Numbered from the stretch's first letter, positions 37,145 through 46,351 are shown. The stretch is 64,000 nucleotides of DNA from Methyloglobulus sp. (GCA_013141505.1 JABFQX010000040.1:18496-82495), one strand, 5' to 3'. Translations and numbers: made by a program. Notes: a model not told the origin generated them from the letters alone.

Positions 37145-37669
37145 TTAAAAAACCGGATTGATAACAGAATCGACCTGTTCAAAATCAATGATGCCAAAAT
37201 ATCGGCCATCAAAAGGATTTTCGGTCGCCTCAGACATCAGCAGCAATTCACCTGGTTCTAATTCGTAATGATCCAGTGCCAATTTTGGCATAAGCCGACC
37301 TTCCCGGTCTTTTTCAGCGGGCTTACTGTTGGGTAACAACACGTCATTAACATAGACGCCAGTTTCATTAATAGTGACGATATTCTTGGTTTTTGCCGAC
37401 ACCTTCAACATCATATTGCCAAAATTATCCGGGCAATTTCCTGGGGAAATATAACCTTTGTTACGGGCGTCCTGAAATTCAGGACGATTGGGTGGACAAA
37501 ACATAACATATTTACCAATCGCCACAGGTTTATCGACCTTGACATAAAGACCTGACGGGATGCTGGAACCGGTATTGACAACGCCGCCGAATATGTAAAA
37601 AGCGCCCCCTATAAATAAAGACAAAGCGACAATTGACCCGAAGATTATTAGTGTTGATTTTGCATTCAT
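37145..37669 (-). CDS. TraF-type S26 signal peptidase (orphan)
   Basis: 174 residues with one N-terminal membrane helix (about 7-28). The S26C peptidase serine motif is SSIPSGLY and the lysine lies in MMLKVSAK; a NPFDGRYFG segment marks the C-terminal conserved box. TraF peptidases mature conjugative pilins. Here no conjugation genes surround it, so it is an orphan, either a mobile-element leftover or a chromosomal peptidase with another target. Convergent with the CPBP gene. Confidence 0.75.
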   Translation of the reverse strand: MNAKSTLIIFGSIVALSLFIGGAFYIFGGVVNTGSSIPSGLYVKVDKPVAIGKYVMFCPPNRPEFQDARNKGYISPGNCPDNFGNMMLKVSAKTKNIVTINETGVYVNDVLLPNSKPAEKDREGRLMPKLALDHYELEPGELLLMSEATENPFDGRYFGIIDFEQVDSVINPVF

Positions 37670-37787
37670 AAAATTTGACGACGATTTATTTAAGTTAAAA
37701 TTTGAACCTATAAAGTAGGCAGTATATCGCTATGACTCTGCTACACAAGCAGAACCATGAATGCATCATTTACGATGCCGACCCCAA

Positions 37788-38660
37788 TTAAAGATTGAAA
37801 TCTTTCAGATTAGTACACAGCGAATCATTTGACAGCCAAGGAAAAATGTCGCGTTTTTGATGCCCACACAGCCATTTCGATAGTCCATTTGCGCCCATAT
37901 CATTGGCAACAGCCATAATGTCGTGCCTTAAACCCCATAACCCAAGGCCACTAACAATGACCAACCCACCACCAATCCAGCGTTTGAACACTAACTCATT
38001 ATGCATAATAGCCGTGTGGGCTTTCAATCCGAGCACGTGACCGATTGCGGCAACGGGCAAAAGCATCAGTGCGGTGACAAAATGCAAGTCCGCCGATAAC
38101 GCAATGAAGGTCGTCATTTTGATGCTAACCAGGATAAACCATAATACAAACAGGGTATCACGGAGTTTATCTTTACTGACATTATGCATATACACAGCTA
38201 CCATCAACGGCGCACCCGTCAGCGATGTTCCGGCAACATAACCGCCGATAACGAGCAAAACCTTATCCACCCAGGGTTGACTACTCGAGATGGCGCGGTT
38301 TAATAGCCACATCAAACCATAGAACAAAGTAATACTGTAGATAAAAAAATTAAGCCAGAGGATAGGTAAGTTGAGTAACCCAAACACGCCAACGATAGCA
38401 GGTGGAATAATGTAAGCAGACGAATGCCGCAAGTATTGCCAATCGACATTATGCAACCGCGTTCGCAGGGTTAAACCGGAGAAGAACAACAAATGGACAC
38501 TAATGATCGGCAACCATAAGCGGGCATCGTTATGCACAAACAACATTAGCGGCAAGCCGAGCGCAGCACCGCCAAAGCCTAGGCCAGTACGGACGAAACC
38601 CGCCCAAACAAACAACAACGCCACAATTACGATTTGACTGGGCGAAAAATCAAGGAGCAT
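37788..38660 (-). CDS. TauE/SafE family membrane permease
   Basis: 290 residues, about eight hydrophobic helices. The N-terminal GFVRTGLGFGGAALGLPLMLF is the repeat signature of TauE/SafE (sulfite/organosulfonate exporter) proteins; the second repeat appears at GGYVAGTSLTGAPLMVAVYM. The C-terminal tail of about 45 residues after the last helix is unusually long and hydrophilic (contains GANGLSKWLCGHQKRD). The transported ion is not inferable. Confidence 0.8.
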   Translation of the reverse strand: MLLDFSPSQIVIVALLFVWAGFVRTGLGFGGAALGLPLMLFVHNDARLWLPIISVHLLFFSGLTLRTRLHNVDWQYLRHSSAYIIPPAIVGVFGLLNLPILWLNFFIYSITLFYGLMWLLNRAISSSQPWVDKVLLVIGGYVAGTSLTGAPLMVAVYMHNVSKDKLRDTLFVLWFILVSIKMTTFIALSADLHFVTALMLLPVAAIGHVLGLKAHTAIMHNELVFKRWIGGGLVIVSGLGLWGLRHDIMAVANDMGANGLSKWLCGHQKRDIFPWLSNDSLCTNLKDFNL

Positions 38661-38696
38661 GGAATCTAGGATTATTTGGCTTTAGCACTTTATAGC

Positions 38697-38818
38697 TTAT
38701 TGATCCGGCCTTTTAATGTTTGAACACGTACCCCCTTCGGCTCCGCTCAGGGAACCTGGGGACACAACGCAACTTCGATAAAAGTTCCCTGAGCGGAGCC
38801 GAAGGGAAGTTAAAACTG
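38697..38818. mobile_element. MITE, copy 2 (right end degraded)
   Basis: It starts TTATTGATCCGGCCTTTTAA and carries the same inner palindrome (CCTTCGGCTCCGCTCAGGGAA and complement) as copy 1. The right terminal repeat is lost after TTAAAACT. It lies between TauE and the next minus-strand gene. Confidence 0.75.
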
Positions 38819-38916
38819 AATCTATAAGAAATTGATTTCTTGGTTATAGGCCGCTACACATAGCAGCGGCTATGACAATCTTGACTGCATTGTTACCTTG
38901 TTTATATTGGCAAACT

Positions 38917-39303
38917 TTATTTTTTTACAAAATAATAATGTGTACCGAACTTTCCTTTCAAAGTCATATTTTTGTCGTCTTTATCCACGACGGTGTAGAT
39001 TTCAAACCGGGTTGAACCCACCGTCAGGACTTTTATTTTACCGTTTTCAATTTCATAAGGTTCAGGCGACTGATCAAAATAAGTGCCTTCTCGGGGAATA
39101 TGTAAGATCTCCAGATTACCATTTTTAAATACCCAAGTATCTTCCCGTTTGAAAGGACGACGATCATTTAAAGAATTTTTAGTGGTTTCCAGTTTCCATG
39201 TGCCTTGCACATCGTCTTTAGATTGCAAGGTAACATCAGCATAAACAGCACTGCCAATTGCGGACAAGCCTAATAAAGTGGCAGTTAAAAGTATGTGTTT
39301 CAT
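38917..39303 (-). CDS. Small secreted protein of unknown function
   Basis: 128 residues. A signal peptide (MKHILLTATLLGLSAIGSAVYA) is followed by a short beta-rich body with VQGTWKLETTKNSL near its start and NMTLKGKFGTHYYFVKK at its end. The WKLE...W...G pattern resembles lipocalin-like small periplasmic proteins, but no family is certain. It is on the same strand as nrdJb upstream and TauE downstream. Confidence 0.65.
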   Translation of the reverse strand: MKHILLTATLLGLSAIGSAVYADVTLQSKDDVQGTWKLETTKNSLNDRRPFKREDTWVFKNGNLEILHIPREGTYFDQSPEPYEIENGKIKVLTVGSTRFEIYTVVDKDDKNMTLKGKFGTHYYFVKK

Positions 39304-39458
39304 TATTTTCCTACTATTAATTTAAATGACCCATGCTAAAGCATGAGTGTATGCGTTTTATTTGGCAAGCGATTTTGAAAAATCATGCCCTGAAATACAG
39401 AAACTGCCAGCAAATTGTAATCTTTGCTACATTATTGTTCAGCTTTTGCTACGTCCCA

Positions 39459-40145
39459 TCACCCACACTTACTTTCCCCACAATTCAAACAGGTCATACA
39501 GCCGTCCATCAACACCATCGCTTTGGTGCTGCATTTGGTGCACAGTACCGCTTTATCAGGGAAAGATTGCTCGTCAGAATCGCCATGTTGAGCTTCAAAC
39601 TCGCGGCGTTTTTCGTCCAGAAATTGTTTTTGCCGGTCGGTCATCGGCTCCGGTTTGATCATGCCGATGTGTTTCAGGTGCGATTCAATCGCGTAGCCAA
39701 TTTCGGCGACGAGTGACGGCATAAACACGCCGCCTTTTTTAAAATAGCCACCGCGTGGGTCAAACACCGCTTTCATTTCGTCAACCAGGAAACACGCATC
39801 GCCGCCTTTGCGAAACACCGCAGAAATAACGCGGGTCAATGCCAGCACCCACTGGAAATGCTCCATATTTTTGGAGTTGATGAACACTTCGTAAGGGCGG
39901 CGTTCTTCATGTTCCGTACCCGGATTCAGGATGATGTCGTTGATGGTGATGTACAACGCATGTTCCGACTGCGGGGTTTTGATTTTGTATGTCGAGCCGA
40001 GCAACACTTCCGGCCGCTCGACATTCTCATGCATACTTTCGACATTTTTCGCCGCTTCTACGGCTTTAGTTTCGGCAGCGGCGGCTTTATCGTCGTCATT
40101 TAAGACTTTGTAGCTAACAATTTTTTTGCTGATTTTGTGGCTCAT
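39459..40145 (-). CDS. nrdJb: Class II ribonucleotide reductase small part, NrdJb (TSCPD)
   Basis: 228 residues from MSHKISKKIVSYKV, preceded by GGAGA; the frame opens 13 codons earlier. The core (LYITINDIILNPGTEHEERRPYEVFI, GYFKKGGVFMPSLVAEIGYAIE) and the C-terminal zinc-finger-like CTKCSTKAMVLMDGCMTCLNCG are the TSCPD end of B12-dependent ribonucleotide reductases. In Pseudomonas aeruginosa the enzyme is split into adjacent NrdJa and NrdJb; here the genes are 2.8 kb apart. Confidence 0.9.
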   Translation of the reverse strand: MSHKISKKIVSYKVLNDDDKAAAAETKAVEAAKNVESMHENVERPEVLLGSTYKIKTPQSEHALYITINDIILNPGTEHEERRPYEVFINSKNMEHFQWVLALTRVISAVFRKGGDACFLVDEMKAVFDPRGGYFKKGGVFMPSLVAEIGYAIESHLKHIGMIKPEPMTDRQKQFLDEKRREFEAQHGDSDEQSFPDKAVLCTKCSTKAMVLMDGCMTCLNCGESKCG

Positions 40146-40183
40146 CTTTATCTCCGTTTGTACTATGTTAATACGTCGTAACA

Positions 40184-40966
40184 CTACTGTTTAATTTGTT
40201 TTGTAATCCACACAAGTCCGCCCGTTTGCCCTGCCAATATTCCCTGGTCGGCGGGCGCAGGCCGCAACATGGCTTCCCATAACTTCTCAACAGGTGACCA
40301 GTACGGCGGATACCATTCCCGATCAACGTCCATGATTAGCACCTGATGTTTGCTGTAATCATAAGCACCAATTGGCGAAATATGCGGGCCGTCCCAATCG
40401 CTGGTTAACACGCCCTGATTAAAATAGGCGAGTACCAAATCATGGGAAGATTTCTCATTTGCCGCCAACACCTGTTTGATTAGTCCGAGGCTTTTAGGAT
40501 CGTTTGTAGGACGAATAACCCGTACCGAGTAATTATTAAGATGATAAGCCTTCAAACCTTTCTTCACCAACATGACCATTTCATCAAACTTAAGACCATC
40601 ACCACCTTCAGCTACTTTGTCACCCCAAATGCCGGTAAAAACAGTTTTCAGTAAAGCCGGTTGGGTGATTAAGGTTTCATCTGAAAATTTCGGCACACCG
40701 CGCAGAAAATTTAACGCCATCGCCATGGTGGCAAGCCCACAAGCGCTGGAGGTCTGTTGCGGCAGATAAAACTGGCTGAATCTCCAATAATCTTTGGCTG
40801 CTGTTTGCCGTAAAAATGCCGTTTGCTGGGTTATTGGGATAGCGTATGGGCCAAATTTGGCTTGCTTCGTTAAGCTCCAGGCGGACTGGGCGCAACTCAA
40901 TGTGACGAGGAGCAACGCCAATAGCAGAGAGTGCCGTATTTTTGATTGATGACTAAATAGCTTCAT
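40184..40966 (-). CDS. Phytochelatin synthase-like secreted peptidase
   Basis: 260 residues from MKLFSHQSK. A signal peptide (about 1-29) precedes a papain-like domain. The proposed triad is Cys76 in SSACGLATMAMAL, His in DGPHISPIGAYD, and Asp in VLIMDVDREWY. This matches prokaryotic phytochelatin synthase-like proteins, which mainly hydrolyse glutathione to gamma-Glu-Cys. Only the N-terminal catalytic domain is present. It lies between the two halves of nrdJ, 38 bases before nrdJb. Confidence 0.85.
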   Translation of the reverse strand: MKLFSHQSKIRHSLLLALLLVTLSCAQSAWSLTKQAKFGPYAIPITQQTAFLRQTAAKDYWRFSQFYLPQQTSSACGLATMAMALNFLRGVPKFSDETLITQPALLKTVFTGIWGDKVAEGGDGLKFDEMVMLVKKGLKAYHLNNYSVRVIRPTNDPKSLGLIKQVLAANEKSSHDLVLAYFNQGVLTSDWDGPHISPIGAYDYSKHQVLIMDVDREWYPPYWSPVEKLWEAMLRPAPADQGILAGQTGGLVWITKQIKQ

Positions 40967-41002
40967 AGTTGACCTATTGAGGGTTGTGGGGCTGATGATC
41001 AA

Positions 41003-41331
41003 ATGTTTTTGTCTTCAACTAACATGTGTCGCTAACGACGCAGTTGTTTTAATGCCGGATGCCGCTTGCTTCCATTTGTACCCATAGGGCATAAACCGGA
41101 AGGGACTCATGTCCTTCCAGCAACATGTGGGCATCCCTGCCCTTATTGGGCTATTCCCGAAACCGCCAATATTCGGTGCGGCTGACGGGAATGGGTGCAT
41201 TATTGTAGAGGTGGATTACGCCGCGCCCAAAATCCATACAATACACTTAAGCCATCTATTTGCGCGGCAAATCCACCATACATTTATACGAATTATGGTC
41301 TTACGAGTTCTCGTTTTTGACATTCGCGCAT
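41003..41331. other. Gene-free stretch carrying the left inverted repeat
   Basis: The region is mostly the repeat at 41054-41188, plus about 140 bp of unassigned DNA before the end of the AT-rich gene. No gene seen. Confidence 0.5.
41054..41188 (+). repeat. Inverted repeat flanking the AT-rich gene, left arm
   Basis: Shares blocks GATGCCGCTTGCTTCC, GGAAGGGACTC, TCCAGCAA, GGCATCCCTGCC and GGGCTATTCCCG in the same order with the reverse complement of 42601-42740. The identity is imperfect, with a divergent centre. Confidence 0.75.
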
Positions 41332-42555
41332 TCAAGATTTTATTTTTGAGATAATTTCTTTAATTAAATCAATAAAATTTTTATCTTTTGATAGCCGTTC
41401 TAATATTTCTTGCAACGGACTTCCATGATTTTCATGACCGTTAAAAATCCGCAGAGGATTATCAGCAAAATGGTTGATTGCAGTTTCTAGTAATTTCTTT
41501 TTTAACTCTGGATCAGTCTCATTTGCTTCTCTTTTATAACCTTCAAAAGCCATAGCAGAAGCAACTTTATAAGCATAATCTTCTCGTAACCGTGATGTAA
41601 AACCAAATTGCTTTGCAGAAAACCATCCAAGCCAAACTAAAGGGATAGTCAATGGTAACTTCGTTAAAACTGTATACCATTCTTTTGAATCAATTGATGG
41701 GCCGATAAAATATAAACTTGTAAGAGTTAAAGCCAGTATTGAAGAACTAAAAAGAAATATCCACCAATAGAACGGATTTCTAAGTTCATTTTTACGCGTT
41801 AAGAAAGAAGCCGCCATAGTTGCTCTATTAGTATCTTCAAGCAAACGATTAACCTTATCCCGACTTGTTTCAAATTCTTGAAATAGCTGTTCTTGGCTTT
41901 GCTTGTTTGAATTTAGTTCTGTTTCTAAGCTTTCAAATTTAACAACCAAGTCTGAAATAGTTTTTGCGTCAATTTGAGCCTGATCATGTAATGCTTTAGT
42001 TTTGGCATAAAATTGTTCAGATTCTGTATATTGAGCTTCGAAATTTTCTTTGAGACTTTTAATCTGTGCCGTATTATCCGCTACTTCTGTCGTTGATGAT
42101 TCGATAGAAGCTTCGTTATCTTTAAGTCTTTGAAAAATTATCGAAGCATCTTTCATTTGAGAAACGGCTTCTGATAATTCATTTGTTAATTTTGAAGAAA
42201 TTTCTTTATTAACATTTGGTTTTTCTATCCATCGCCAAAAAATACTACGGATTTTTTCAACCTGCTCAAGCAACCCCGCCATATGAGGCTGAGGATTACT
42301 AGGTACATGTTGTGTAATATAAGCACGTAAAGAAGTAATAAGAACAGTTTGAACATATGAGCTTGATACCGGATCTGGCTCAAAATTTTCTATAAGGGTT
42401 AATTCTTCAGCTATTTTTGCTAATCCTCCAATAGAGTCCGAAACCAATTGCTTAGTTAATCCAGGCATACCCCAACCCGAAAAATCTTCGGTAATTGTCA
42501 GGTTATCCCAAGATTTTTTGATTTCATCTAGTTGTTGAAACAGATCGTTACGCAT
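41332..42555 (-). CDS. Unknown coiled-coil protein with two membrane helices
   Basis: 407 residues. An N-terminal globular helical domain (1-130), a coiled coil (about 140-270), two membrane helices (about 279-300 and 317-335), then a cytoplasmic C-terminal domain of about 70 residues (AYKVASAMAFEGYKREANET...). The gene is markedly more AT-rich than its neighbours, suggesting transfer. I recognise no family. Its architecture resembles membrane-anchored coiled-coil sensors or effectors found in accessory islands. It sits inside inverted repeats within the nrdJ locus. Confidence 0.8.
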   Translation of the reverse strand: MRNDLFQQLDEIKKSWDNLTITEDFSGWGMPGLTKQLVSDSIGGLAKIAEELTLIENFEPDPVSSSYVQTVLITSLRAYITQHVPSNPQPHMAGLLEQVEKIRSIFWRWIEKPNVNKEISSKLTNELSEAVSQMKDASIIFQRLKDNEASIESSTTEVADNTAQIKSLKENFEAQYTESEQFYAKTKALHDQAQIDAKTISDLVVKFESLETELNSNKQSQEQLFQEFETSRDKVNRLLEDTNRATMAASFLTRKNELRNPFYWWIFLFSSSILALTLTSLYFIGPSIDSKEWYTVLTKLPLTIPLVWLGWFSAKQFGFTSRLREDYAYKVASAMAFEGYKREANETDPELKKKLLETAINHFADNPLRIFNGHENHGSPLQEILERLSKDKNFIDLIKEIISKIKS

Positions 42556-42600
42556 AATTTATTTTTTACATCTCAACTAAAAAACATGACATCCCCCTTA

Positions 42601-42740
42601 TGCCGCGCCGAGCACTGGCGGTTTTATCGGGAATAGCCCGGAGGGGTGCGGCAGGGATGCCGCACTTTGCTGGAGGGACAGGAGTCCCTTCCAGCAAACC
42701 CCGATAAAACCGACGGAGCGCAGGAAGCAAGCGGCATCGG
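42601..42740 (-). repeat. Inverted repeat flanking the AT-rich gene, right arm
   Basis: The counterpart of 41054-41188 in opposite orientation. It extends into a further palindrome (ATACTTTTCTTTGTC...AAAGAAAAGTAT, about 42756-42788), a kind of repeat common in proteobacterial genomes. The rest of 42556-42945 holds no gene. Confidence 0.75.
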
Positions 42741-42945
42741 GCGGTTTTCTTTTGGATACTTTTCTTTGTCCGCACAAAGAAAAGTATCTCGTCCGTGGGT
42801 ACGAGAACCCACATTTAAATAACCTCGCGTTAGCGAAACATTATTAATTGTGTTCATCCTTCGACAAGCTCAGGACGAACGGCCTTAGTTATAACCACCC
42901 TTGGTTTCTGGATTCCGGCAATCCCTGACGGAATGACGGCCATTA

Positions 42946-45096
42946 TCAAAACTTCCCGTAATACCCTTCCTTCAACGCATCAAATAAATTCGCCGCGCTG
43001 TGGATTTCGCCATCATATTCGATCTCTTCATTGCCTTTAAATTCGACGACATGCCCATCTTCTAGGGTGAATTGGTAGGTGGTATTTTCCAGATCGGATT
43101 CTTTAACCAGCACGCCCTGAAACACTTCCGGGTTGAAGCGGAACGTGGTACAGCCTTTTAAGCCTTTGTCGTAGGCATATTGGTAGATGGACTTGAAGTC
43201 TTCGTAGGGGTAGTCGGTCGGTACGTTGGCGGTTTTGGAGATGGACGAGTCAATCCACTTTTGTGAGGCGGCCTGGATATCGACATGCTGCTTGGGCGTG
43301 ACATCGTCGGCAGCAATAAAGTAATCCGGCAGTTGCTGTGCGGGGTTGTCGCTATAAGGCATGGCGCTATGATTGACCATCTCTCGGTAAGCAAGAAGTT
43401 CGAAGGAGAATACGTCTATTTTTTCTTTGGATTTTTTACCGGCGCGGATGACGTTGCGCGAGTAATGATGGGCAAAACTGGGTTCGATGCCGTTGCTGGC
43501 GTTGTTGGCGAGCGACAAGGAAATCGTACCGGTCGGCGCGATAGAGCTGTGATGGGTGAAGCGTGCGCCGACTTCGGCGAGTTCTGCGACCAGTGCAGGC
43601 TCAAGCGCTGCCAATTGTTGCATGTAACGGCTGTACTTGGCGTGCAGGATTTTTCCTGTCACCTTATCACCGATTTTATAGCCGTCGGCTAACATTTCCG
43701 GGCGTTTGTGCAGCATTTCGCCAGTGACGGTGAATTCTTCTGCCATGATGGGCGCGGCACCTTTTTCTTTGCCAAGCACTAAGGCTTCTTTCCAGCCTTC
43801 GATAGCCAGCACTTTGGTGACTTCTTCGGTGAAATCAACGGAACCTTCATCGCCGTATTTCATACCTAGCATGGTGACAGTAGAACCCAAGCCGAGATAA
43901 CCCATGCCATGACGGCGCTTGCTGATGATTTCGTCGCGCTGTTTTTGCAGAGGTAAGCCGTTGATTTCGACAACATTATCCAACATACGGGTGAAGATAC
44001 GGATGGTTTTTCGGTAGGTGTCCCAATCAAATTGGGCATCGCTGGTGAACGGTTTCTTCACGAAACGGGTCAGGTTGATAGAACCCAGTAAACAACTGCC
44101 ATAAGGCGGCAGCGGTTGTTCGCCGCAGGGGTTGGTGGCGCGGATGTTTTCGCAGAACCAGTTGTTGTTCATCTCGTTAACCTTGTCGATTAGGATGAAG
44201 CCCGGTTCGGCGTAATCATAAGTGGAACTCATGATGATGTCCCACAAACGCCGTGCCGGAATGGTTTTGGTAATTTTGCAGGCAACTAAGCCATCATTAT
44301 TGATGATGTAGCTGGTTTTTACCGGATGCTCGCGCCAGATGATGAGATTGCTGTCGCTTAAATCGAGCTTATCAGCTTTGGCTTCTTTTTCGGTGACGGG
44401 GAATGACAGCGGCCACGCGGCATCGTTTTTAACCGCATCCATAAATTCGGTGGTGATGAGCAAGGATAAGTTGAACTGACGCAAGCGGCCATTCTCGCGT
44501 TTGGCGCGGATAAATTCGACTACATCAGGGTGTCCAATGTCGAAAGTCGCCATTTGCGCGCCGCGCCGCCCACCCGCAGACGATACGGTGAAACACATCT
44601 TGTCGTAAATATCCATGAACGACAGGGGGCCTGATGTGTATGCACCTGCACCGGAGACATACGCATCTTTGGGACGCAGGGTAGAAAATTCATAGCCGAT
44701 ACCGCAACCGGCTTTTAAAGTAAGCCCGGCTTCGTGAACTTTACCCAGAATATCGTCCATAGAATCGGAAATACTGCCCGACACCGTGCAATTAATAGTA
44801 GATGTGGCTGGTTTATGTTCCAACGCGCCGGCATTAGAAATAATACGTCCTGCCGGGATTACGCCTTGGCGCAATGCCCACAGGAAATCCTTGTAGCATT
44901 GCTCTTGCTTAGCTTTACCGGTTTCGACTTCCGACAAGGCTTTGGCGACGCGCTGATAGGTTTCATCCATGGTCGCATCCAGGGCACTGCCCTGCTTGGT
45001 TTTCAGGCGGTATTTGGTATCCCAAATGTCCACGGAGGCATCCTGAAACGGGATTTCGGTGACCGTGTTGGGGATAGCGTGAAGTTTTGCTGGCAT
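42946..45096 (-). CDS. nrdJa: Class II (B12-dependent) ribonucleotide reductase large part, NrdJa
   Basis: 716 residues. The catalytic cysteine loop is NPCGEQPLPPYGSCLLGSIN, with the Asn-x-Cys-x-Glu active-site triad. The redox cysteine is in INCTVSGSISDSMDDIL, and SSAGGRRGAQMATFDI and the STYDYAEPGFILID segments match NrdJ. Reduces ribonucleoside diphosphates or triphosphates using adenosylcobalamin, with no oxygen needed. The C-terminal TSCPD part is encoded separately as nrdJb. Tandem NrdR boxes lie upstream. Confidence 0.95.
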   Translation of the reverse strand: MPAKLHAIPNTVTEIPFQDASVDIWDTKYRLKTKQGSALDATMDETYQRVAKALSEVETGKAKQEQCYKDFLWALRQGVIPAGRIISNAGALEHKPATSTINCTVSGSISDSMDDILGKVHEAGLTLKAGCGIGYEFSTLRPKDAYVSGAGAYTSGPLSFMDIYDKMCFTVSSAGGRRGAQMATFDIGHPDVVEFIRAKRENGRLRQFNLSLLITTEFMDAVKNDAAWPLSFPVTEKEAKADKLDLSDSNLIIWREHPVKTSYIINNDGLVACKITKTIPARRLWDIIMSSTYDYAEPGFILIDKVNEMNNNWFCENIRATNPCGEQPLPPYGSCLLGSINLTRFVKKPFTSDAQFDWDTYRKTIRIFTRMLDNVVEINGLPLQKQRDEIISKRRHGMGYLGLGSTVTMLGMKYGDEGSVDFTEEVTKVLAIEGWKEALVLGKEKGAAPIMAEEFTVTGEMLHKRPEMLADGYKIGDKVTGKILHAKYSRYMQQLAALEPALVAELAEVGARFTHHSSIAPTGTISLSLANNASNGIEPSFAHHYSRNVIRAGKKSKEKIDVFSFELLAYREMVNHSAMPYSDNPAQQLPDYFIAADDVTPKQHVDIQAASQKWIDSSISKTANVPTDYPYEDFKSIYQYAYDKGLKGCTTFRFNPEVFQGVLVKESDLENTTYQFTLEDGHVVEFKGNEEIEYDGEIHSAANLFDALKEGYYGKF

Positions 45097-45312
45097 GAAT
45101 ATCTCCTGGGCTTTGCGCGATTATCAGTATTTGGGCAGCTAAGTTTGGTTTTCGACGTAATAGAAAGAAAAAATTTAGGTGCTGCTATTTTTGGCAATTT
45201 ATCTACACATGGCGGTTAATTTTGGGACTTGTTTTGGGCTTTACCCCATGCGACAAATTGACCAAAATGCCTAATAAAACAAGTAATAACGAAACATACT
45301 TAAAAGCATTTA

Positions 45313-45358
45313 ATTCGATATGTTGTGTTTTTTTTAAATAATAGCACAATATATTGTG
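45313..45358 (-). promoter_or_regulatory. Tandem NrdR boxes upstream of nrdJa
   Basis: Box 1 at 45345-45358 is a perfect palindrome, CACAATATATTGTG; box 2 at 45313-45328 reads ATTCGATATGTTGTGT. Their centres are 31 bp apart, three helical turns, the geometry required for NrdR. NrdR represses ribonucleotide reductase genes when dATP is plentiful. The rest of 45097-45682 holds no gene. Confidence 0.75.
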
Positions 45359-45682
45359 TTTGTGGGCGACAATTAAATTTTTCCTGTGTTTTAAAAACTT
45401 CGGTTGAGCTTATCAGCAATAATGAAGCCGTAGTAAATCCTTGGTACATTTAGGAAAAAATGATTTTCAGGTTATTAAGGAAATTATCTTCGGGTTCTAG
45501 TCCGTGCAATAGCACGAGTATTTTGTTATAACTTATCCATAAGTTGCTTATATCATTAGTTTTTGGTGAACATTTAATGATCTCGCGCCGTAAAAATGGG
45601 CAACTTTTTCATCCCAATGCACAACGGATTGATTAGCTTAAAATCAATATAAATCTCTAATTCTCAATTTACAAAATCTTAC

Positions 45683-46351
45683 ATGAACCCTGAGTTTTGG
45701 CTGGCAAATTGGAACAATAATAAAATTGGCTTTCACCAACAAGAAACTAATAGTCATCTGATTTCGTTTTGGCAACATTTGAATGTCGCTCCCAGTTGTC
45801 ATGTGTTCGTACCGTTATGTGGTAAAAGTCTCGATCTTATTTGGTTATACCAGCAAGGACATAACGTTCTTGGAGTAGAATTGAGTGCCATTGCTGCCAG
45901 TCAATTTTTCTCTGAAAATGGCTTATCGTACGCAACGTTTAAACAAGCTGACTTCCACTGCCATCAGACAGATCGCTTGACACTTTTGCAAGGCGATTTT
46001 TTCAACTTAACAGCGGATCACCTTCAGAACGTACAAGGTGTTTTTGATCGAGCCTCATTAATCGCCTTGCCGCCTGAGCTTCGCCAGAAATATGTGCGGC
46101 ATTTAAAAAGCATATTGCCAGTCGGAACTAACATTTTGTTGCTCACCTTAGAATATGAACAATCAGAATTGACTGGCCCACCTTTTTCCGTTAATGAAGC
46201 TGAAATCCAAGTGCTTTATCAAGATAGCTATAAAATAAGACTATTGTTTGCTCAAGACGTACTGGACAGTTATCCACAATTCCGCTCGATAGGCTTAAAA
46301 AGCTTACAAGAAAAAGTCTACCTATTAAAGGCTTACAAAACCGCTGGATAA
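45683..46351 (+). CDS. tpm: Thiopurine S-methyltransferase
   Basis: 222 residues. The SAM site is HVFVPLCGKSLDLIWL with LGVELSAIAASQFF; the TPMT marks FWLANWNNNKIGFHQ and FDRASLIALPPELR are clear. Bacterial TPMT methylates selenium and tellurium compounds and thiols. It begins a plus-strand block that includes sulfur-handling genes. Confidence 0.93.
   Translation: MNPEFWLANWNNNKIGFHQQETNSHLISFWQHLNVAPSCHVFVPLCGKSLDLIWLYQQGHNVLGVELSAIAASQFFSENGLSYATFKQADFHCHQTDRLTLLQGDFFNLTADHLQNVQGVFDRASLIALPPELRQKYVRHLKSILPVGTNILLLTLEYEQSELTGPPFSVNEAEIQVLYQDSYKIRLLFAQDVLDSYPQFRSIGLKSLQEKVYLLKAYKTAG

Noticed and set aside
39333..39716. Plus-strand frames opposite the nrdJb end
   Set aside because: They overlap the conserved TSCPD zinc-finger coding on the minus strand.
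44734..45219. Plus-strand frame of 161 codons
   Set aside because: Shadow of the nrdJa N-terminal region.
45097..45312. Cobalamin riboswitch upstream of the B12-dependent reductase
   Set aside because: I looked for a B12-box-like sequence and saw none; the regulatory signal present is the NrdR box pair.
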